Assembly: GCA_002791215.1 (NCBI GenBank)
Contig: PFWQ01000067.1
Location: forward strand, 1 to 16,183
Direction: 5' to 3'
Origin: a candidate division SR1 bacterium CG_4_9_14_3_um_filter_40_9
GTDB lineage: Bacteria > Patescibacteriota > Gracilibacteria > Absconditabacterales > Absconditicoccaceae
DNA: 16,183 nt
Shown: one piece after another, positions 8,605 to 16,183 of the stretch
Layout: each line of letters starts with the position of its first letter
How positions within the stretch are numbered: the stretch's first letter is position 1
Notes under the pieces: model-generated
Told to the model about the DNA's origin: nothing
Seen by the model: the letters and a program-made list of their open reading frames with translations, nothing else
The model's database searches: none
Translations under genes and position numbers: made by a program

Positions 8605-8641
8605 TCCCTTGAGAAAGGGAAGGGGCCCCACAAGCGTGGGG
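8605..8641. repeat. Double-hairpin intergenic element
   Basis: Two adjacent perfect hairpins: TCCCTT (8605-8610) / AAGGGA (8615-8620) with a 4-nt loop, and CCCCAC (8626-8631) / GTGGGG (8636-8641) with loop AAGC. It is GC-rich, unlike the flanking DNA, and fills most of the 90-nt gap between the Nudix-fusion gene and the vWA gene. No U-tract follows on the minus strand, so it is not a standard terminator. It may be a dispersed palindromic repeat or an mRNA processing or stability element. Confidence 0.65.
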
Positions 8642-8660
8642 TAGGGATTTGTTAGCATTT

Positions 8661-9689
8661 TTATTTATTTTTTAGTTGGATAATCCATTCATTTCTTCCA
8701 TTGAAATTTCTCAAGGCGACCTTATCGATTGACATCATCGTTGGTATCCTTTGGGTGGATAGTCTGACGATCTCTTGGGCCTTTTCTGATTTAGCATAAT
8801 TACAGATATTCATATGGTTTGCAATATACTTAATATAATCGGAGTGTAATGAACGTTTTAACCTGCTGTCACGAATCCTCTGTACATAAGATGCAGTATC
8901 GTCCACTCACAAAATTTTGCAGACAGAAATCACCTCACGGGCGATACGCTTGAGACGTACATCATCAAACGACAAAGCGACCCGGGATACACCATTGGGG
9001 TAACGTTTGGAAATAGTGTCTAATTTATGAAGCTTATTGATTATTTTATTGCAACTTAGCGGAAATGATTCGAAATATTTTAAAGTGCTCTTCAATCTCA
9101 AGTATACAGATTGCAACTGCGAAGGCGCACATAAAATCTGGGCCAGCGTGATATGGACATCTGAAGTGCTTTTTTTGTTTTCATATCTGAATCCATACGC
9201 ATAAAAATATTGTTTCAGGCTGTTGAGTAACGTCAGCGACAAATCATCAGGCAACGCTGTAAGTAGATATTTTTCATAACCCAGATGATCAAGTACGCTA
9301 TCCAGGATGCCTTTGGCAGAATCAAAGGTCAACAGATTCCTTGCATCAGGAAGCGAAACCCGACGATAAGCACTCAATTCTCTTTTGTCCATAACGACTT
9401 TCTTGTTGGCCACATATGCGATGAAATATCAGACATGCTTGCTGATGATTTTTTTCTTTTGAGTGAATATATAATGATCCTTGAATATTTTCGTTTCATC
9501 CACTTTAACTTTCTTGATTCATGCCTCTTCCTGAAGTTCTCTGACGGCAGCCTCGACAGGAGTTTCGCCTTCTTCGATATGTCATTTCGGGAATCATCGA
9601 TATCATGCTCATTTTACAACAAGTATTTCGACGCGTCCATTCTTATCTTTATACAGCGTGATCGTGCCATATGAATATTCCTTGATCAT
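8661..9689 (-). CDS. Nudix hydrolase fused to a 2H-phosphoesterase (LigT)-like domain
   Basis: 342 aa, with seven TGA codons read as Gly and stop TAA. Residues 1-135 are a Nudix domain with a complete Nudix box at 36-58 (GHIEEGE...REL.EEAGI, metal ligands Glu51, Glu54, Glu55); its first and last Gly are TGA. FPKGHIEEGET resembles Ap4A-type hydrolases. The C-terminal half resembles the 2H phosphoesterase / 2'-5' RNA ligase fold: YLLTALPDD (141-149), then HIT (179-181) in DVHITLAQI, and a second motif HMN (292-294) in NHMNICNYA, followed by the expected final strands (MSIDKVALRN, EWIIQL). The second motif normally reads H-x-T/S, so activity of this half is uncertain. Together they suggest processing of nucleotides or RNA ends. 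The gene lies in the putative five-gene operon. Confidence 0.8.
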
Positions 9690-9699
9690 ACACAACAGA

Positions 9700-9737
9700 T
9701 TAGAACATTAAAAGATTTAGAACATTAATTAAAAGAT
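9700..9737. repeat. Tandem repeat of an AT-rich word
   Basis: TTAGAACATTAAAAGAT (9700-9716) is followed directly by TTAGAACATTAATTAAAAGAT (9717-9737): two copies of one word, the second with a TTAA insertion. It fills much of the 69-nt gap between the Nudix-fusion and SufD-like genes. Confidence 0.65.
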
Positions 9738-9758
9738 CAGTAAGATATCAACAATTTT

Positions 9759-10427
9759 TTAATATTTTAATTTTTTAATTGCATCAAAAGCAACGAATGA
9801 TCTTACCACCGCAAGCTCTTTTTCTGGGAACTGTTCAAAATGAGACAAAATCATATTCACATACCCATCAATGACCAATTTCTGAGCCTCATTTGAGGAC
9901 AGTCATTTGGATTGCATATAGAATAATTTATCTTGATTGATTTTCTCTATTTTGGCTCCATGAGAAGCTTGAACATCATGAGAAGCGACAGACAGGGCAG
10001 GAAGAGATTTGATGGAAATATTTTTACCGAAAACGATATTTTCTTCGAGAAGATGAGCAACGACGTCCCTGATTCATTTTTTGATGTCGATATCCGCATC
10101 CACAGAGATTTTTCCATATTCTCCTAGCAAAGAAACGACATATGTTTCCGCTTTCACGGAAGAGCTCGTGATATAAGTAAGTATTTTCGCATTCACATGT
10201 GCTGTATCAGAGACGAAAATCGCAAAAATCTGACAGACCGAATCCTGTCATTGCATGTCGACATGGAGATCCAATTGAGAAGATTTCGCTACAATAAGGT
10301 AGGCCAGATGGGACTTTCACTGCACAGTGATCCTCTTTTCACCGGAAGCGCCAGAAAAAATATCAATGATGTGCGAATCACCTTTTGCAGATATATCGAC
10401 AAAACTATTTTTCAAAAATCTTTTCAT
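9759..10427 (-). CDS. Half-length SufB/SufD-like Fe-S cluster assembly protein
   Basis: 222 aa, with four TGA codons read as Gly and stop TAA. The C-terminal signature of SufB/SufD is clear: SLPALSVASHDVQASHGAKI (141-160), then DKLFYMQSKGLSSNEAQKLV, matching the family's P-x-L-x-V...DV-x-x-SHGA...LFY-x-x-S-RG-[IL]. The upstream part reads as the parallel beta-helix core. SufB and SufD are usually 400-480 aa; this protein lacks the N-terminal ~200 residues yet starts with a clean ATG. The position of the SufB catalytic Cys (CSHGA) is Ala here, so it is SufD-like. The family forms SufBCD scaffolds with the ATPase SufC; neither sufB nor sufC is visible nearby. Upstream is the membrane protein gene at 10469-10912, 41 nt away. 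Confidence 0.85.
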
Positions 10428-10429
10428 AC

Positions 10430-10466
10430 CAAAAACTAAAGACTATCGGCTAAAGACTAAAAACTA
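10430..10466. repeat. ACTAAA word repeat
   Basis: The gap between the SufD-like gene and the membrane protein gene consists almost wholly of variants of one word: AAAAACTAAAGACTA, then GGCTAAAGACTA and AAAACTA. It is another short repeated-word patch at a gene boundary. Confidence 0.5.
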
Positions 10467-10468
10467 TT

Positions 10469-10912
10469 TTATTTTTCATTCTTGATGATATCGAGCAATT
10501 GTTGGGATTTGGAAGTTCAGGTAGATGAATATTCTCCAGATCCATCGGTCGTGAAACCGAAATCTGTTTCGGCATCACCATAATCACCAGAAGAAAGTGT
10601 ATCTTGAGGTATTTCATTCAGATCTTCTTCGAAGCTTGGATCATAGACATCGATTCAAGTACCCACTTCTGAACCATCCTCTCCTGTCAATAATTCCATG
10701 TCCCCAGTGCTGTCGACAAGCGCCTCTCCTCGGAAAATTCAGGGGATGCCGCCTTGCTCTCGCGATTCAGATCGACTTTTCTCGTTGAGAAGCTGGATAT
10801 ATCCTTTTACGTCTCGATTATTTTTGGCTAATCCTACCAATAATAACAGCACGATAGCTATGAGGATAAGCCGCAAAACGTATCTAAAAATTTTTCAAAA
10901 AACAGTATACAT
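10469..10912 (-). CDS. Single-pass membrane protein with acidic tail, unknown function
   Basis: 147 aa, with four TGA codons read as Gly and stop TAA. The N-terminus is basic (GKIFRYVLR), followed by one transmembrane helix (about 11-28), a mixed-charge segment (29-55) and a Ser/Gly/Asp/Glu-rich, probably disordered tail, ending in a short amphipathic stretch (SQQLLDIIKNEK). I recognise no family. The orientation is probably N-in with the tail outside, but the lack of a cleavage site and the few internal positive charges leave this open. It is the first gene of the minus-strand operon that continues with the SufD-like, Nudix-fusion and vWA genes, and it has its own promoter in the divergent region. 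Confidence 0.72.
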
Positions 10913-10944
10913 TGTGTTTTTGTTTAAAAGATAAATATGCAGTA

Positions 10945-10972
10945 TATATAATTATTGTGAGGCATATATCAA
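10945..10972 (-). promoter_or_regulatory. Candidate promoter of the minus-strand operon
   Basis: Minus-strand TTGATA (10972-10967), a 16-nt spacer and TATATA (10950-10945) lie 33 nt before the ATG at 10912. A TA-repeat around the -10 box also allows an 18-nt spacer. It is in the 160-nt divergent space shared with the plus-strand promoter at 11007. Confidence 0.42.
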
Positions 10973-11006
10973 CAATAAATCATCGGGAATCTTCTTTAAA
11001 AAAGGT

Positions 11007-11035
11007 TTGACAAACGACATGAATATGTGTATACA
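11007..11035 (+). promoter_or_regulatory. Promoter of the plus-strand surface-protein operon
   Basis: A perfect -35 box TTGACA (11007-11012), a 17-nt spacer and TATACA (11030-11035, 4 of 6). Transcription would start near 11042, leaving an AT-rich leader of about 30 nt without a Shine-Dalgarno before the ATG at 11073. An apparent earlier start at 11007 overlaps the promoter and is rejected. Confidence 0.55.
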
Positions 11036-11072
11036 TAATACAGAACATTTTACATTCTTCATTTTTATTAAA

Positions 11073-12842
11073 ATGAAAAAAACATTAGTGTTTATAGTGA
11101 GCATACTAGCAATCCTAGGGATAGGAAATACAGTTTCAGCTTGCGAAGAGATTGATTTCGACTCATATGGAACGATATGTGTAGATCTCGACAAAGATGG
11201 GAATACTTATGATCTGAACGTAGATTACAGTGATCTTTCTCTTTCTCACACCAATGCATATTTCTATGTGCTTTTGCCGAACAAAAAAACTAGTAAAACC
11301 AGTGGATGATGATTGCTTTCACCAAGGCTTACCGACAATAATTCAGATTTCAGCTATAATTATAAGACATATAACGGATATGACAGCACGACAAGATTCG
11401 TAAAAGTATATGCTATCATCGGGAATGAAGTAAGAAGCACGGAAGTTTATTATGATTTCTCTGATGGAGATCGATCAGATGAAGATAACGAATGAACGTC
11501 AAACGGTGATCTGGATAATTTCTACATCACACTTAGCGACAGCACTCCTAGCCAAAATCAAAAAGTGACTTTAAATATCAAAGCTCGCGACGATGACAAC
11601 GATACCATATCAGACTACAATGGCAGAAACGCGGACATCAAGGTAGAATACAAAACGTCATCAAGTAGCTCATGGAGATTAGTGACGTCGACATATATGA
11701 CGCTCGACGACAAATCACCGAGATTCGCAGATGGAACAGCAAAAACTTACATCACTTTCAAATACAATTATCAATATAGAGTGACCGTTACAGACGATGA
11801 TGAAGATATAGATGACTACAAGATTTTCAGCGTCGGTGACTCATCGTCCTCTACGTCAAATGGGAATCTCGATAATTTCGCAATTTCATTGAGTGATAGT
11901 ACGCCTAGCAAAAATCAGAAAGTGACATTGCACATCAGAGCGCTTGATGATAGCGATGATGTCATTACAGATTATGATGGTAGCAACGCAGATGTTGCCG
12001 TCGAATACAGGACATCCTCAAGCAGCACACGGAGAACAGCTACTTCAACCTATGCATCCATTGATGATACGACTCCTAGCTTTGACAATGGTATCGCCGA
12101 AACAAACATCACCTTCAAATATAATTACGAATACAGAATCACCGTCACTGACGACAGCAAAAACATCGACGATTATAAAGTCTTCGATGTAGGAGGAACT
12201 AGCAGTTCGTCCAACGGAGATCTTGATAATTTCTACGTAACAAAAAGCGACAGCAGTCCCGACATAAATGAATGGGTAGATCTGACAATCAGAGCACGTG
12301 ACAACGATAACAACACATTGACCGACTATACAGATAGCGTAGATTTCACAGTGTATTATAGAACATCTTCTTCAAATGTACGAACTCCTACGACATCATC
12401 AAATTATTATTCCATAGGTTCCAATTATGTTAATGGATATGATTTTTCTTCTTCCGATGACTGATCGGTCACTCTAAATGATTTCATAAAGTTTAGGCAA
12501 AAATTTGAATACAAAGTAGTGGTAGAAGATAGCAACGATGCAAATTTGAATGGATATACAGTCTTCAACCTTCGCAACCAGAATAGTGATGTCGATGGGT
12601 TTACCGCATCGCAATTGGACACAGTGACGAAAATCTATAATGCTCGAAACAGGATGATCAGCAGTCTCAAAAGCGAGTATTCCAGATTAAGAACCAACAA
12701 TACGTGGATAAATATGTCAGATGATTTTTATGAAAACATGAAAGATGTCATAAACAACAAAACAAACAGAGAATTTGATGACTACAGCGACTATCTAGAC
12801 ACCTTCAGAGATCGATACGAATATACCATAGATAATAGATAA
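11073..12842 (+). CDS. Repeat-containing surface lipoprotein
   Basis: 589 aa, with four TGA codons read as Gly and stop TAA. The signal peptide MKKTLVFIVSILAILGIGN is followed by VSAC, which fits a lipobox, so Cys24 may be lipidated. After an N-terminal domain (24-140) come three repeats of about 119 residues starting near 146, 265 and 383. Each opens with G-[DN]-L-DNF and S-D-S-[TS]-P-S/D, then an Ig/invasin-like beta pattern (VTL.I.ARD.D...I.DY), a Ser-rich RTSSS loop and an EYR[IV]TVTDD strand. The repeats are rich in Asp, Ser and Tyr. The C-terminal ~80 residues are a separate helical domain (IYNARNRMISSLKSEYSRLR, then FYENMKDV...FDDY.DYLD). Its likely role is at the cell surface, in adhesion or host contact, by inference from architecture only. 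A membrane protein gene follows 24 nt downstream. Confidence 0.85.
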
Positions 12843-12866
12843 TCTTTATCTTTACTACCTTTTCTC

Positions 12867-13622
12867 ATGATCATCAAAAAAAAATTAGCAAAAAAAACAA
12901 CAGCAAAAAAAGCAGCCCACAGTCTTGCCAAGAAAAGTAATCGTGGCAGACCCAGAAAAGAATTTAAGTCGAAACACAAAAGACTGCAAGAGCAAGCCCT
13001 GATTACGACAACAATCGTAGAACACAGATTGCCGACGCACGAAAGGATTTTTCGTATGCCAAGCAAAGATAAATCGATTTTTTATCTGTTCATTTTCTCA
13101 ATTGCATTGTTCCTTTTCTCACTCGCGATTTCCTTCATCAAAAAAGATGACATCAAACAGTTGCAGGAAATACAGGACGAGAACACTGCAATCACTGCTG
13201 AAACATGAATCGATACAGCAACAGAACAGACAGCGATTACATCAGCCGCACAAACCGTAGAAAATATGTATTGAACTATAAATGCTTGTGTCAATTGTGT
13301 CAATTACCGGGATGTAAGCATAAAAAATAGTAATACAGTTAAGACATATTTCAGTACCAAACGGCTTACAAGATTCCTCGGTGGGATCAAAGACTGATCA
13401 ATCACAATCAGCGATGTACATCAAGAACAAATTAAAGATTATAGTTGGAAAGTAGACTACAAATTAAGCTACACGCTCCTGGATGGTCAGCCATTCGAAG
13501 AAGAACGAAGTGCAACAGTTCTCAGAAAGGATGACGTATACACAATTGCAAGCATCAAATGTGAAACCGCAGGATGTTCAAGAATGCCATTTTTTAATCC
13601 AGGGAAATACGGTATAAAATAA
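12867..13622 (+). CDS. Bitopic membrane protein with basic AT-hook-like tail and external Cys-containing domain
   Basis: 251 aa, with three TGA codons read as Gly and stop TAA. Residues 1-45 are extremely Lys/Arg/Ala-rich (KKLAKKTTAKKAAHSLAKK, like histone H1 tails) and contain RGRPRK at 26-31, the core of an AT-hook. A transmembrane helix spans about 71-90, flanked by KDK and KK; a short charged helical stretch (92-112) follows, then an outer domain (about 125-251) with CVNC and a C....C pair (KCETAGC). The outer domain's strand pattern (WKVDYKLSYTLLDG, SATVLRKDDVYTIASI) suggests an NTF2-like fold, which I infer rather than recognise. The inside-positive charge puts the basic tail in the cytoplasm. 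The stop overlaps the miaA start (TAATG), implying coupled translation. Confidence 0.78.
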
Positions 13623-14575
13623 TGGAAATTGAAAACATAGTCTCACAAGTCAAAGAAGATATCACAGATTTTCATACACATCATCCCAATTGAATCATCA
13701 TCATCCGATGAGCGACAGTCACAGGGAAAAGCAAGCTTTCCATACTTTTGTCGGAATTTTTCGATGTAGAAATCATTTCTGCCGATAGCAGACAGATTTT
13801 TAAGTATATGGATATCGGCACTGATAAAGTGCCTCTAAAAATCCGCAAAAGAATCCCACATCATCAGATAGATACCATCGATCCGGATGAACGATATACG
13901 GCAGGCCAACGACAACACGACACCAAAAGAATCATCAAAGAAATCCAAAAAAGGAAGAAACTTCCTATGATTGTAGGAGGTACAGGACTCTATATCGACA
14001 CCATCTATAAGAATTTCACCATGCCCGATGCCGAACCGAATCTCGCGCTTAGAGAGCAGCTCTATAAACAAGAAGAATCTGACCCATGATCACTGCACAG
14101 AGAGCTTATGAAGGTTGATCCTGAAGAAGCTATAAAGATCCATCCCAAGAGCACAAGATATCTGGTGAGAGCATTAGAAATCTACAAAACGACAGGAGAA
14201 AAAAAATCCGACACTTTTCTGCAACAGGAAGTCGACCAACCAATATTGATGATCGGACTCCGGAGAAACAAAGAAGAAACGAACAGAAGAATCAATATAA
14301 GAATCAAAGAGATGCTGAAATGATGACTCATCGATGAAGTAAAATGACTGCAAGAAAAATGATATATACCAGACCTACAATCCATGCAAGGCATCGGCTA
14401 CAAAGAAACCATCGAATATCTACAGTGAAAATATGACATAAAGAAGCTGGAAGAGAATCTAAAAAAGGCTACGCACCATCTCGCGAAGAAACAAAGAACG
14501 CGATTCCGCAGATACATAGCCGAAGGTAAGGCCTCACCCAAGAAAAATGTGATCTATAAAGTATTTGAATTATAA
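13622..14575 (+). CDS. miaA: tRNA dimethylallyltransferase MiaA
   Basis: 317 aa, with eight TGA codons read as Gly and stop TAA. MiaA transfers a dimethylallyl group to N6 of A37 in tRNAs reading UNN codons, the first step of ms2i6A. Features: P-loop GATVTGKS (30-37, its first Gly is TGA), ISADSRQIFKYMDIGTDK (usual DSxQ-Y-x-x-[ML]-D-I-G-T-x-K), HH-x-ID, YTAGQRQHD, VGGTGLYI, and the C-terminal Q-x-x-x-Q-G-I-GYKE segment followed by a basic helical end (KKQRTRFRR). Length is normal for the family. The start overlaps the upstream stop by 1 nt. Two TGA codons occur back to back in KGGLIDEV. The N-terminal ~20 residues before the P-loop strand are longer than usual. Confidence 0.95.
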
Positions 14576-14709
14576 ATTGAGTCAGTCTAAACTCTAAGCT
14601 CTACAATCAATCCCCTATTGCATCATACACTTCTTTCATACCTCGACCGCCAACCCGAGTATTCGGGATGAATGCGAGAGGGATCAAAGAAAACTTAAAA
14701 AATTACCAA
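14576..14709. other. Intergenic space between convergent genes, with a palindrome
   Basis: No gene is recognised here. CCCGA (14654-14658) and TCGGG (14663-14667) form a perfect 5-bp stem with loop GTAT, set in a locally GC-rich stretch. No T-run follows on either strand, so it is not a clear terminator for miaA or for the small gene downstream. It could be a dispersed palindromic repeat. Confidence 0.4.
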
Positions 14710-14904
14710 CTACAAACTCTCTTCAATAGCAGCATAAATTTCTTTGATAAATTCCTTATCCTGATCCAATCATTCTTCTTTGATGAATTCCATGATTTCT
14801 TGGATTCTTTTTTTCTTTTTTTGCAATTCCTGCACCTCATTTTCTCAGGCGATTTGGAAAGGCACTACTCCATCATCTTTTTTCTTTCCATTTTGAACTA
14901 CCAT
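14710..14904 (-). CDS. Small charged protein, unknown
   Basis: 64 aa, with two TGA codons read as Gly and stop TAG. It is very rich in Lys and Glu and is predicted helical: an ELQKKKKRIQEIMEFIKEEG segment then DQDKEFIKEIYAAIEE. No signal peptide or membrane segment. It lies 49 nt after the ahcY stop, on the same strand, and a TATAAT sequence is at 14923-14918 just upstream, though without a good -35 box. I recognise no family. A real gene is supported by coding-like amino acid composition and by the TGA codons falling at plausible helix ends (AGENE, EEGLD). Confidence 0.55.
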
Positions 14905-14953
14905 AGCAAATGATAAAATTATAAACAATTTTTATCGCGAAGCGTTTATCATT

Positions 14954-16183
<1,230 letters not shown>

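Noticed and set aside
9700..9737. CRISPR-like repeats
   Set aside because: Only two directly adjacent copies with no spacers and no cas genes.
14912..14936. GATAAAA/TTTTATC hairpin as an ahcY terminator
   Set aside because: The stem is nearly all A-T with an 11-nt loop, too weak to call in AT-rich DNA.

Overview
The window reads as chromosomal DNA of a candidate-phyla bacterium that decodes UGA as glycine (genetic code 25, known from Absconditabacteria/SR1 and Gracilibacteria/BD1-5). Under the standard code every recognisable gene is broken by in-frame TGA. Read as Gly, these codons fall on invariant glycines: the DnaA P-loop, the Nudix box, the GYGDVGKG NAD motif of adenosylhomocysteinase and the MiaA P-loop. 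TAA and TAG remain the only stops. No tRNA, rRNA, CRISPR array or insertion sequence is visible. Shine-Dalgarno sequences are mostly absent, and one transcript looks leaderless.

Region 1 (1-4936, minus strand) is the most interesting part. Four consecutive genes alternate dockerin, cohesin, dockerin, cohesin. They are a secreted protein with a textbook two-repeat dockerin (4936-3716), a membrane-anchored cohesin-like protein (3696-2941), an 856-aa secreted surface protein with a C-terminal dockerin and a cohesin-like N-terminus (2762-192), and the start of another cohesin-like protein running off the left edge (166 to beyond 1). I read this as a cell-surface assembly held together by cohesin-dockerin contacts, with no glycoside hydrolase in view. 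A divergent secreted WxL-like protein (5079-5633) lies next to it and ends at a strong bidirectional terminator (5654-5679).

Region 2 (5695-10912, minus strand) holds dnaA with its own promoter. Upstream is a likely five-gene operon, listed in transcription order: a single-pass membrane protein, a half-length SufD-like protein, a Nudix hydrolase fused to a 2H-phosphoesterase-like domain, a BatA/B-like von Willebrand A protein, and a small membrane protein one base after it. Short repeats (palindromes, heptamer arrays, repeated AT-rich words) sit between and even inside these genes.

Region 3 (11073-14575, plus strand) begins at a good promoter. It encodes a probable lipoprotein with three repeats of about 119 residues, a membrane protein whose very basic cytoplasmic tail carries an AT-hook-like motif, and miaA, whose start overlaps the preceding stop. 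Region 4 (14710-16183, minus strand) contains a 64-aa charged small protein and ahcY, which is 5'-truncated by the window edge.
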